A DNA stretch of 37,778 bases from an uncultured Actinomycetes bacterium (GTDB taxonomy: Bacteria > Actinomycetota > Actinomycetes > Nanopelagicales > Nanopelagicaceae): positions 1 through 37,778 of the forward strand of contig CAIUBS010000031.1 in NCBI GenBank assembly GCA_903897475.1, given 5' to 3'. The position numbers and the translations under genes were made by a program. Shown piece by piece: positions 30,341 through 37,420 of this stretch. The notes beneath the pieces were generated by a model. The model had not been told where the DNA came from, searched no databases, and saw only the letters and a program-made list of their open reading frames with translations. Positions within the stretch are counted from its first letter, which is position 1. Each line of letters begins with the position of its first letter.

Positions 30341-30568
30341 TTACGCAACCGACAGCTTGGAGATCATATCTGGCCTAAAACCTGACCAGTGAGCATCCCC
30401 TGCAATTACCACCGGGGCTTGTTGGTAACCTAAAGATTTGATCAGCTCATAAGCATCCTCATCAGTACTCAGATCCACAATCGAGTAATCGATCTTGCTC
30501 TGATCTAGATACTTCTTCGTCGTATCGCACTGGATACAAGAAGGTAACGTGTAGACAGTTACTTGCAT
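30341..30568 (-). CDS. nrdH: NrdH glutaredoxin-like redoxin
   Basis: Electron donor to NrdE. The 75-residue thioredoxin fold has redox Cys11-x-x-Cys14 (SCIQC) and the C-terminal WSGFRPD motif that separates NrdH from glutaredoxins. APVVIAGD holds the cis-proline. A strong AAGGAG Shine-Dalgarno sequence (30579-30574) lies five bases before ATG 30568. It is the first gene of nrdHIEF and follows the long regulatory gap. Confidence 0.96.
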   Translation of the reverse strand: MQVTVYTLPSCIQCDTTKKYLDQSKIDYSIVDLSTDEDAYELIKSLGYQQAPVVIAGDAHWSGFRPDMISKLSVA

Positions 30569-30970
30569 GAGCTCTCCTTAAAATTAGGGTCGCAAAATGA
30601 GCAACAAACATTGAAAGGTTAGGAATTGCCTTTGCAGTATTTACTCGTCTTGCAGACTTTCACTTCTTAATATTCCAAATTAAGAACTCCGGTTTACTCG
30701 CGGGAAGATGCGGTAGTGGGATAACGCCGGAAGAATCTGGATTTTGTCCTATTAAGTTGTGAAAGACAACTATAAACCCGCACTATAGGTTTGTGTGGGA
30801 GCGACACGAACTCTATCCACACACCGGGGTGATTTTCTGAGCGCAAAAAGCAGCGGTTTTAAATACTTTTCCCCACCCCAGCCATCTGCTCTTGTCCAGC
30901 TCTTAGCAGACACCCCCTCTAGCCAGCCCAATGCCCACCGGTAGATAAAAGCAAACAACGCAAGATCCAA
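30569..30970 (-). promoter_or_regulatory. Long gene-free region upstream of nrdHIEF: tandem -10s, hairpins, candidate regulatory leader
   Basis: 402 bases with no convincing gene; other gaps in the window are mostly under 100. On the minus strand two TATAGT hexamers (30787-30782 and 30774-30769) could be tandem -10 elements giving a leader of about 200 bases. Perfect inverted repeats lie at 30755-30771 (AGTTGT, 5-base loop) and 30664-30686 (TTCTTAAT, 7-base loop). Farther upstream are TGTGTGG/CCACACA at 30792-30823 and TCTGCT/AGCAGA at 30885-30910. TGTGGATAG (30821-30813, minus) differs from the DnaA box TGTGGATAA by one base. The minus strand is G-rich at 30879-30932. No known riboswitch class was recognised. 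Confidence 0.5.
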
Positions 30971-31552
30971 CTAGCCAATATCTTTTAATAAATTATTCAT
31001 AAGCTCAATCTCTTTGTTCTGCGAAGATTTAATCTTGGCACCAAACTCTTTTATCTTGGCATCCCTTGAGCCTTCTATCATCGCCACCATATCAACTGCA
31101 CCTTGGTGATGAGCAATCATTCCCTTTAAAAACAACATATCGAATTGATTACCACGGGCGGCTTTAAGTTGTTCAATTTCACTATCAGAGAGCATTCCAG
31201 CCATTGAGTGCATTGAGTGACCTGGATCCTCACCCTGTCCTGCTGCTTTTAGCCAAATCTTCATCTGTTCAATCTCTGGCGCCTGTGCGTCTTTAATTTG
31301 TTTGGCTAAATCCAAAACTTGCTGATTTTTTGAGTTTGCATTTGCCAGATCTGATAACAAAATTGCTTGTTGGTGGTGAGGAATCATCATTTGTAAAAAC
31401 ATTGCATCATCACCATTCATATTAGATGAGAGCGAGCTGTGATCCATACCCATTCTAGAATCATTACCTGCATTATTTTCCACTAGGGCGTTTATGCCCA
31501 AACTTGCACCAACAAAGGCTAATATCGAAAGCAATAAAAATTTACGATTCAT
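30971..31552 (-). CDS. DUF305 exported metal-binding protein (CopM-like)
   Basis: A 193-residue secreted or membrane-anchored protein. Residues 1-22 form a signal segment (MNRKFLLLSILAFVGASL). Two DUF305 helical repeats follow, each with a paired His: IPHHQQAI (His59-His60) and IAHHQGAV (His148-His149). Met/His clusters near 34-45 and HSMHSM at 112-117 suggest copper or another soft metal. Some family members protect against copper in the periplasm; that role is inferred here. A strong ribosome-binding site (GGGAG, six bases before ATG 31552) is present. The gene stands alone, and its upstream region holds an imperfect palindrome at 31577-31590. Confidence 0.88.
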   Translation of the reverse strand: MNRKFLLLSILAFVGASLGINALVENNAGNDSRMGMDHSSLSSNMNGDDAMFLQMMIPHHQQAILLSDLANANSKNQQVLDLAKQIKDAQAPEIEQMKIWLKAAGQGEDPGHSMHSMAGMLSDSEIEQLKAARGNQFDMLFLKGMIAHHQGAVDMVAMIEGSRDAKIKEFGAKIKSSQNKEIELMNNLLKDIG

Positions 31553-31576
31553 GGCTTACTCCCTTTAAAACTATGA

Positions 31577-31590
31577 TGCAAATATATGCA
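31577..31590. promoter_or_regulatory. Imperfect palindrome upstream of the DUF305 gene
   Basis: TGCAAATATATGCA has identical self-complementary TGCA ends around an AT core, about 25 bases before the DUF305 start codon. It could be an operator for a metal sensor. No known consensus was recognised. Confidence 0.25.
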
Positions 31591-31659
31591 ATTTACCTGA
31601 GAATTAATATAGAATGATCTTGAAACAATTGTGATTTTAAATTCATCAAGTAGGCAATC

Positions 31660-32181
31660 TCAGGATAGGTTTTTACTTAATACCTCAATCTTTCGACCAG
31701 GCTTAATTAGCTCCTCAACAAATCTATATCCTCGATTCTCATAAAACGCTCGCTTGCCCTCTGTCCAAAGGTAAACCAGATTGATTCCATAGGAGAGAGC
31801 TTTTTGCTCAATTAATTCCAAAACTTGGCTACCTATACCAGTGCCCCTTAGATCCTCTCTGACCACAAATGCCACAATCCAAGGGCGATACTTTCTTAGC
31901 TCCTCAAAATCATCAAAATCACATAAGCCAATTGAGGCAACTACCTCTTCTACTCCGGCCACATTTCTAATGGCTAGAAACAGCAGCTCTTGGTTATCGC
32001 CAGAGTGATCCCAATTTAAGTAATTTGAATTCTTAGTATTTTCATAAAAATTGTGCCAATCCTGAGCAGAAAACTCCTCTTTGCCGCTTCCCCATAATTT
32101 AAGGCTCCAAGCCAGTGGTTTATCGGCATGCTGGGGCGCCTGACTTATGGGTACTAATTGAATTAGATTATCCATAGCCAT
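31660..32181 (-). CDS. GNAT-family N-acetyltransferase
   Basis: A 173-residue acetyl-CoA-dependent acyltransferase. The acetyl-CoA-binding motif A appears as VVREDLRGTGIGSQVLELIEQKA (about 106-128, with the R/Q-x-x-G-x-G/A core RGTGIG), and AFYENRGYRFVEEL near 146-159 is the C-terminal motif. The N-terminal part is Trp/Asp-rich, and its AWSLKLWG segment is unlike common RimI types. Substrate is unknown. It starts 12 bases after the class III aminotransferase stop, so it probably belongs to the tryptophan-degradation unit and may act on a product of that pathway. ATG 32181 or ATG 32175 could be the start. Confidence 0.82.
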   Translation of the reverse strand: MAMDNLIQLVPISQAPQHADKPLAWSLKLWGSGKEEFSAQDWHNFYENTKNSNYLNWDHSGDNQELLFLAIRNVAGVEEVVASIGLCDFDDFEELRKYRPWIVAFVVREDLRGTGIGSQVLELIEQKALSYGINLVYLWTEGKRAFYENRGYRFVEELIKPGRKIEVLSKNLS

Positions 32182-32193
32182 TTTGAACTTAAA

Positions 32194-33543
32194 TTAATTG
32201 ACTAAATCAGCACACATTTTTTCAAATGCTTGAGTGTGAGCATCTACATCGCTTATGGTGGTATCAGGACTAATAAGTGCCATATTATGAAATGGCGTAA
32301 TTAGAAAACCATCATTGAGCATTCGCAAATGTATATATTGTTCCAATTCAAAATCGCCAGCATCAGCAGCTTGCCTACCATTAATTGGCGCGCTAGATGC
32401 AAACATGTACTCAGCTCTTGCACCTAACCGATTTACCGTCCAATTGAGCTTATATTTTTTAATGCTCTGCTCAACTCCATCAGCCCAACGATTTCCTAGC
32501 TTTATCATCCGCTCAAAATTTTCTGCCGTTAAAACTTTGCTTAAGGTTGCTCGCATAGCAGCTAGTGATAATGCATTTGCTGCCAGGGTTCCTCCCACAC
32601 CTCCGGTATCAATTACCTCAAGCTCTACCAAATTTTTAATTGAATCTGCCACATGCTTTTGCATGCCAAATGCTCCAGTTGGAAAACCCCCACCAATAGC
32701 TTTACCAATAGTAAGAAAATCTGGGCACAGACCTAACTCTGCTGTCATTCCACCTGGGCCAACTGAAATGGTGTGAGTCTCATCAATAATAAGCAGGGCC
32801 TCATATTTTTTGGCAAGTTTTTCGACCTCTTTTAGATAGCCATCTGCTGGTAAGACAATGCCAACATTAGTCATTGCTGGCTCCATCAAGATTGCAGCTA
32901 CATCATTATTGGCTAGTGCTTTCTTCATGGCTACTAAATCATTAAATGCCACAACTCTGGTGGTTAGATCCAGATCTACTGGCGCTCCAATATTTCCCTC
33001 TCTGGCAACTGTTTTACCTTTCTTATCTAAGGTAGCAAAGCTTTCATCAACGCTGCCGTGGTAGCAGCGATCAATAACTATCACCTTTGATTTGCCGGTA
33101 ATTAATCTTGAGTATCTAATTGCATGACGGTTGGCATCTGTAGCAGATACGGTAAATTGCCAAAAAGGTAGATTGAATCTGCTGGATAGATCTGCCGAGA
33201 CATCAGATGCATCTTTAGTGGGCAACATTGCTGACATGCCTTTGCCAACTTGCTCTCTAATTGCTGTCACTACCGCATCTGGTGAATGGCCAGTCATTGA
33301 GCCAGTATCACCTAAACAAAAATCTACATAGGTGTTGCCATCCACATCAACAAAGGTGGCACCCTTAGCCTCTTCAACAAATACTGGGTGAGCACCTGGC
33401 CACTTAGCCATCCAGGACATGGGAACACCATCTGGCATATTTACTTTTGATTTTTCAAATAGCTGACCACTTTTTGGATGCAGGTCGATGAATCTTTTCT
33501 CTTCGCTGGCGCGCAGTTCGGCTAGCTTTGCCCGATCAATCAT
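32194..33543 (-). CDS. Class III PLP aminotransferase, glutamate-1-semialdehyde aminomutase-like
   Basis: A 449-residue PLP enzyme. IIDETHTISVGPGG (about 252-265) carries the cofactor Asp254, and FLTIGKAIGGGFPTGAFG carries the Schiff-base Lys281. DRCYHGSVDES near 158-168 and GVGGTLAANALSLAAM near 314-329 are also class III features and are closest to the HemL group. But the phosphate/substrate loop reads TVSATDANRHAIR where true HemL has NSGTEA, and the gene sits in a tryptophan catabolic cluster, so tetrapyrrole synthesis is doubtful. An amino-acid or kynurenine-related transamination is possible. TAGGTT lies six bases before ATG 33543, suggesting its own leaderless promoter. Confidence 0.8.
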   Translation of the reverse strand: MIDRAKLAELRASEEKRFIDLHPKSGQLFEKSKVNMPDGVPMSWMAKWPGAHPVFVEEAKGATFVDVDGNTYVDFCLGDTGSMTGHSPDAVVTAIREQVGKGMSAMLPTKDASDVSADLSSRFNLPFWQFTVSATDANRHAIRYSRLITGKSKVIVIDRCYHGSVDESFATLDKKGKTVAREGNIGAPVDLDLTTRVVAFNDLVAMKKALANNDVAAILMEPAMTNVGIVLPADGYLKEVEKLAKKYEALLIIDETHTISVGPGGMTAELGLCPDFLTIGKAIGGGFPTGAFGMQKHVADSIKNLVELEVIDTGGVGGTLAANALSLAAMRATLSKVLTAENFERMIKLGNRWADGVEQSIKKYKLNWTVNRLGARAEYMFASSAPINGRQAADAGDFELEQYIHLRMLNDGFLITPFHNMALISPDTTISDVDAHTQAFEKMCADLVN

Positions 33544-33555
33544 GGCTAAAACCTA
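33544..33555 (-). promoter_or_regulatory. Candidate leaderless -10 element of the class III aminotransferase gene
   Basis: Minus-strand TAGGTT (33555-33550), six bases, then ATG 33543. It lies in the 42-base gap after the tryptophan dioxygenase gene. Confidence 0.45.
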
Positions 33556-33585
33556 CCCCATTACGAAAAAACGCAGAAATAGCAA

Positions 33586-34380
33586 TTAGAACCTAGATCT
33601 AATCTCCCATAAATCTGCAAAGACTGGTTTAAATAAAGTGGAGCTTAAATAATCTACGCCACTAGACCCACCTGTTCCCATTTTTTTACCAATAGTTCGC
33701 TCGACCATCTTCACATGACGATAGCGCCACTCCTGTAGACCTTCATCAATATCAACTAATCTCTCGCAGACCATTGCCGTCTGTGGATCACTTTGATGCA
33801 GCTTTAGTAAAACATCCTGCACCTGTTCATTTGATGAGTAGGCAATAGATTTATCGCGAGTTAATACTTCTTTGGGAATTTGATGTCCGCGTTTAGTTAC
33901 AAACTCAAGAGTTGAATCCCAAATCGAATTTTGCTTGGTAAGGGATTTAATTTCTTCTGCGACCTTTGGGGGTAAATGGCTAGCTAATTTGCTATCGCGT
34001 CTTCCAAGTAAAGCTTCCACCATTCTAAATTGAGCCGATTGAAACCCACTTGAAGAAGAAAGATAGGAGCGAAAGGCGTTGAATTGCAGCGGAGTCATCG
34101 TTTCTAAGATATCTATCTGGGCCACACAGAGTTTTAATATCGTGCGAATTCTTCCTAAAATCGATAGCGAATAATGGGTATCACCAGCCTCTAGCGCTGA
34201 CTGGGCTTGTTTGAACTCATGAATTAACTGCTTAAACCAAAGCTCATAAGTTTGATGAATAATGATAAACAGCATCTCATCATGCTCTGGACCTGTCGAT
34301 AATGGCCTTTGAAGTTTTAATAATTCATCTACTGCAAGGTAGGAGTTATAGGTAAGTGCGGATTCGTATTTTTCACTCAT
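33586..34380 (-). CDS. kynA: Tryptophan 2,3-dioxygenase
   Basis: Haem enzyme that opens the tryptophan indole ring to N-formylkynurenine. The 264 residues match the bacterial family: YNSYLAVDELLKLQRPLS, EMLFIIIHQTYELWFKQLIHE with substrate-contacting His42, and RSYLSSSSGFQSAQFRMVE. EWRYRHVKMVERTIG contains the proximal haem ligand His222, and GTGGSSGVDYL binds the substrate amine. Length is normal. ATG 34380 overlaps the kynureninase stop as ATGA, so the two are coupled. The intermediate formamidase (kynB) is not seen in the window. Confidence 0.96.
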   Translation of the reverse strand: MSEKYESALTYNSYLAVDELLKLQRPLSTGPEHDEMLFIIIHQTYELWFKQLIHEFKQAQSALEAGDTHYSLSILGRIRTILKLCVAQIDILETMTPLQFNAFRSYLSSSSGFQSAQFRMVEALLGRRDSKLASHLPPKVAEEIKSLTKQNSIWDSTLEFVTKRGHQIPKEVLTRDKSIAYSSNEQVQDVLLKLHQSDPQTAMVCERLVDIDEGLQEWRYRHVKMVERTIGKKMGTGGSSGVDYLSSTLFKPVFADLWEIRSRF

Positions 34381-35660
34381 GTGACTCTTGAACCACTTTC
34401 TTTAACTCCCTTGTACTTACCACTTGAAACCAGATCTCTGATTCGCTCAAAGCCATCCCATACTTCAACATATGAGGTAGCAAGGGGTGAAATTGCTAGG
34501 CGAATTGAGTTGGGCGTTCGATAATCTGGAATAACTTTAGAAATACTTCGCAGCGCAATGCAGATCTGAGCAGCATCTGGATGAACCAATGAAATATGTC
34601 CGCCACGATATTGAGATTGTCTTGGCGTATTTAATTCAAACCCCAACGGCTTTAGCCAATGGTCAAATAGATCAATCATCAAAGTAGTGCCAATTGTTGC
34701 CTTCTTGGCGATCTCACTGATGCCTGCCTCTTGAATCAAGTTAAAAGCAGTTTGTACACAGCGAATTCCAATAAGTGAAGGTGATGCAATTTGAAATCCG
34801 CGAATGCTCTGCGCCCTTTCAAATTTTGGACCCATTTCAAATTGGGCCTCTTGCGCAAACCATCCCTGAATTGGAACCTGCAATTGGTTTTGAATGCGCT
34901 TTGAAACATATAGCCAGGCGGGTGATCCTGGGCCGGAATTACCATACTTGTATGTACAACCAACGCAAAGATCAGCACCTGAGTGATCTAAATTTAATTC
35001 AATTGCCCCAACTGCATGACTTGCATCCCAGACAACTAATCCGCCTACTGCTCTAACTTGATCAGTTATAGCTTTAATATCCGTTCTAGCTCCTGAGCGA
35101 TACTGAATCACTTGAAATGTAACTAATGCAACATCTTCATTCAAATATGGAGCTAAAACCTCAGTTGTAATTCGTTCATTGGTTGCAATCTTTGGATCTT
35201 CGTTATCAATAATTACAAGTTTTAATCCCAGTTGTTCGGCTATACCTTCTAAAATGTATCGATCTGTTGGAAAATTAGCTGCATCTGTAATTATGGTTTT
35301 ACGATCTGGCTTAGATCTAATTGCCGCTAAACAGAGTTGATAAAAATTAACTGAAGTTGTATCGCAAACTAGCACTTGACCAGTAGCTGCTCCCAGTGCT
35401 GATTTACCCAAAAGATCACCAGTGGGCTGGGCTTCATCTACCCAATGGCTCCAGCCAGAGACCAACTCTGGTCCCCACTCTTTTTGTAGAAAATCATTTA
35501 CTGCTGTGATAGTGCGTTTGGGCAATCTGCCAAGTGAATTTCCATCTAAATAACAAAGAGTTGGGTCTTCAACAACAAACTCAGATTTATACTTTGCTAA
35601 AGGATCCTTACTGTCTAGATCCAACGCGTATTGACGATCTATCGGATTAGATTTATCCAT
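34377..35660 (-). CDS. kynU: Kynureninase
   Basis: PLP enzyme cleaving kynurenine to anthranilate and alanine. The 427 residues include YLDGNSLGRLPK (37-48), CDTTSVNFYQL for cofactor contacts, WDASHAVGAI with Asp212 and His215, and GCTYKYGNSGPGSPAW with Schiff-base Lys238. The family length is about 410-430. It is first of the kynU-kynA pair and divergent from marC. No Shine-Dalgarno sequence or spaced TANNNT was found before ATG 35660, so its promoter is unassigned. The anthranilate produced could feed the tryptophan pathway or be degraded. Confidence 0.96.
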   Translation of the reverse strand: MDKSNPIDRQYALDLDSKDPLAKYKSEFVVEDPTLCYLDGNSLGRLPKRTITAVNDFLQKEWGPELVSGWSHWVDEAQPTGDLLGKSALGAATGQVLVCDTTSVNFYQLCLAAIRSKPDRKTIITDAANFPTDRYILEGIAEQLGLKLVIIDNEDPKIATNERITTEVLAPYLNEDVALVTFQVIQYRSGARTDIKAITDQVRAVGGLVVWDASHAVGAIELNLDHSGADLCVGCTYKYGNSGPGSPAWLYVSKRIQNQLQVPIQGWFAQEAQFEMGPKFERAQSIRGFQIASPSLIGIRCVQTAFNLIQEAGISEIAKKATIGTTLMIDLFDHWLKPLGFELNTPRQSQYRGGHISLVHPDAAQICIALRSISKVIPDYRTPNSIRLAISPLATSYVEVWDGFERIRDLVSSGKYKGVKESGSRVT

Positions 35661-35739
35661 TTAATTTTTCGTTCTTAATTTTGGCCAGTTATTTCTCACA
35701 CCTAAAGAGTATTGATTAATATTGCAATTGAAAAGCGGG

Positions 35740-35751
35740 TATGCTTTTAGT
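35740..35751 (+). promoter_or_regulatory. Candidate leaderless -10 element of marC
   Basis: TATGCT (35740-35745), six bases, then ATG 35752. No usable ribosome-binding site lies between. Confidence 0.5.
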
Positions 35752-36375
35752 ATGCAGGATTTAGCCGCACTCTCCGCCCTAACTTTTGGCGCTCAAGCCT
35801 TTGTGACCTTATTTGTGATTTTAGATCCACCTGGAGCGGCTCCGATTTTCCTTGGCTTAGCTGCTGGAAAATCTGTTAAAGAGCAACGCAAGTTAGCTTG
35901 GCAAGCAGCCTTTGTATCACTTTTTGTAATTGTCACCTTTGCTCTTTTTGGCAACGCATTATTGGATTATTTAAATATCTCACTAGCAGCACTACAGGGC
36001 GCCGGTGGAATTTTGTTACTAATTACCGGTTTAGGTTTGTTGACTGGCTCGCTAGTTGAAAGTGAATCAGCTGCATCTCAAAACATTGCCTTAGTACCAC
36101 TTGGCACTCCACTACTTGCAGGCCCTGGAGCAATAGTTACCACCATGCTTTATGTTCAAAAGGCAAATAATGGTGAGCAATTAACAGCTTTGGCACTAGC
36201 CATAATTGCAGTTCACTTGATAATCGGAATAACTTTTATGTTCTCAACCAAAATCCTTTCAGTAATTAAGGATTCGGGTGTGACTTTGTTGGCGCGAATT
36301 GCTGGCCTACTACTATCTGCAATTGCAGTTGAGATGATTGTCAGCGCAATTAAGTCATTCTTTAGTATTTCCTAG
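35752..36375 (+). CDS. MarC-family membrane protein
   Basis: A 207-residue polytopic membrane protein with about six helices. Conserved features are FVILDPPGAAPIFLGL near 21-36 in the first half and LVPLGTPLLAGPGAIVTTM near 117-135 in the second; the repeated glycine/proline loop is typical of MarC (UPF0056). The physiological substrate is unknown, and the multiple antibiotic resistance name is historical. An in-frame TTG at 35722 would add ten residues, but ATG 35752 is favoured because a TATGCT hexamer lies six bases before it and homologues start near here. It is followed 42 bases later by the exonuclease gene. Confidence 0.9.
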   Translation: MQDLAALSALTFGAQAFVTLFVILDPPGAAPIFLGLAAGKSVKEQRKLAWQAAFVSLFVIVTFALFGNALLDYLNISLAALQGAGGILLLITGLGLLTGSLVESESAASQNIALVPLGTPLLAGPGAIVTTMLYVQKANNGEQLTALALAIIAVHLIIGITFMFSTKILSVIKDSGVTLLARIAGLLLSAIAVEMIVSAIKSFFSIS

Positions 36376-36405
36376 ACCCTACTTAGATCTGTCCTATCCG
36401 GCAGG

Positions 36406-36417
36406 TATCTTTAAACC
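36406..36417 (+). promoter_or_regulatory. Candidate leaderless -10 element of the exonuclease gene
   Basis: TATCTT (36406-36411), six bases, then ATG 36418. No Shine-Dalgarno sequence is visible at a usable distance. Confidence 0.5.
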
Positions 36418-37062
36418 ATGGTCTTAGGTAGCACATCACTTCAACAAACAACTTTTGTGATAGTTGATCTTGAAACCACTGGATCCTCACCAAAAAAAGG
36501 TGCAGCAATAACTGAGATTGGTGCTATTAAAGTAAAAGCAGGTCAGAATCATGGCGAATTTGAGTCATTTGTTAATCCATTAACACCAATTCCAGAGTAC
36601 ATAACTCAAATGACTGGAATTACCGATCTGATGTTGGCAAAGGCCCCAGTCATAGATGAGATTCTTCCGGCTTTTTTTGAATTTGCCGGAGATTCAGCCC
36701 AAAGTATTTTGGTCGCCCACAACGCCCCGTTTGATCTTAGCTTTCTAAAGAGTGCGGCGAAGGAAATTGATATCAAGTGGCCTGAGTATAAAACCCTAGA
36801 TACAGTAACAATTGCAAGGCAAGTACTTACTAAGGAGGATGTACCCAACTGCAAACTTTCAACATTGGCCGAGTTTTTTGGCACCAAAACCGAACCAAAT
36901 CATCGTGCTCTAGATGATGCCAAGGCAACTACTGAAATTTTGCACGGTTTAATTGAAAGGCTTGGTAGTTTTGATGTTCATACCGTGGATGCACTTATGG
37001 AGTTTGCCAAGACTGCCGCTCACATCCAACGCAAAAATTACTGGGGTTTAAGCTCTATCTAG
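36418..37062 (+). CDS. DEDDh 3'-5' exonuclease, DnaQ/epsilon-like
   Basis: A 214-residue nuclease with all catalytic residues of the DEDDh family: Asp17 and Glu19 (VIVDLETTG), Asp106 (AHNAPFDLSFL), and His161 with Asp166 (HRALDDA). In many actinobacteria the corresponding protein (Rv2191 in M. tuberculosis) carries an additional UvrC-like GIY-YIG half; here the protein ends after the exonuclease domain plus about 40 residues. Roles in proofreading or repair are possible. The gene faces trpD, and they overlap by eight bases at their stops, the same neighbourhood as Rv2191-trpD. Confidence 0.9.
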   Translation: MVLGSTSLQQTTFVIVDLETTGSSPKKGAAITEIGAIKVKAGQNHGEFESFVNPLTPIPEYITQMTGITDLMLAKAPVIDEILPAFFEFAGDSAQSILVAHNAPFDLSFLKSAAKEIDIKWPEYKTLDTVTIARQVLTKEDVPNCKLSTLAEFFGTKTEPNHRALDDAKATTEILHGLIERLGSFDVHTVDALMEFAKTAAHIQRKNYWGLSSI

Positions 37063-37420
37063 CACTGACAATCGCATTGGAAAGTTCAATCCACTTACTC
37101 AGAACTGAAAGTGCCGCTCCAGAATCTAAAGCTTGATTTGCCATTACTAAGCCGTTGGCAATTTGATTTTGCAAGGTTAGATGGAAATCACCCTTAAACG
37201 CTGCAATAGCAAATGCAGCATTCAAAGTTACTGCATCCCGCATCGGCCCAACCTGGCCATTAAAAATACCTCTAGTAATCTTGGCATTAAATGCGGCATC
37301 GCCACCTGCCAATGCTGAAATCGGCGCTGCAGTTATGCCAAGTTCAGCTGGGTCAAAGATAGTTTCTTCAATTTTGCCATTACTAATTTGTAAGACAGTA
37401 GTAGTAGTTGATAGTGAGAC
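37055..37420 (-). pseudogene. trpD: Anthranilate phosphoribosyltransferase, C-terminal fragment only
   Basis: About 121 codons whose product matches the end of TrpD: VSLSTTTTVLQISNGKIEE, the FDPAELGI element, ISALAGGDAAFNAKITRGIF and GPMRDAVTLNAAFAIAAF. A complete TrpD has about 340 residues, so the N-terminal two thirds are missing. The similarity stops at about 37420, where the residue expected to be acidic (DE before VSLS) is replaced and the sequence runs into a glycosyltransferase-like fragment in another frame. It could be a real truncation or an assembly join near a contig end. Synteny with the exonuclease gene favours an originally intact trpD here. Confidence 0.85.

Noticed and set aside
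30569-30800. NrdR boxes upstream of nrdH
   Set aside because: The closest match (ACAC, nine bases, GTG at about 30781-30796) has one extra base in the spacer and no properly spaced second box.
30770-30970. A 66-codon minus-strand open frame with a TTG start directly after the DUF305 stop
   Set aside because: No recognisable domain, Shine-Dalgarno sequence or codon pattern; the composition fits a structured non-coding region and the frame would run through the candidate nrd promoters.
30569-30970. Cobalamin riboswitch, tmRNA, 4.5S RNA or RNase P RNA in the gap
   Set aside because: No B12-box or other conserved core of these RNAs was found on either strand by eye. An Rfam scan would settle it.
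32194-33543. Calling the aminotransferase hemL
   Set aside because: The substrate-loop motif departs from true HemL and the gene lies in a tryptophan catabolic cluster, so only the superfamily was assigned.
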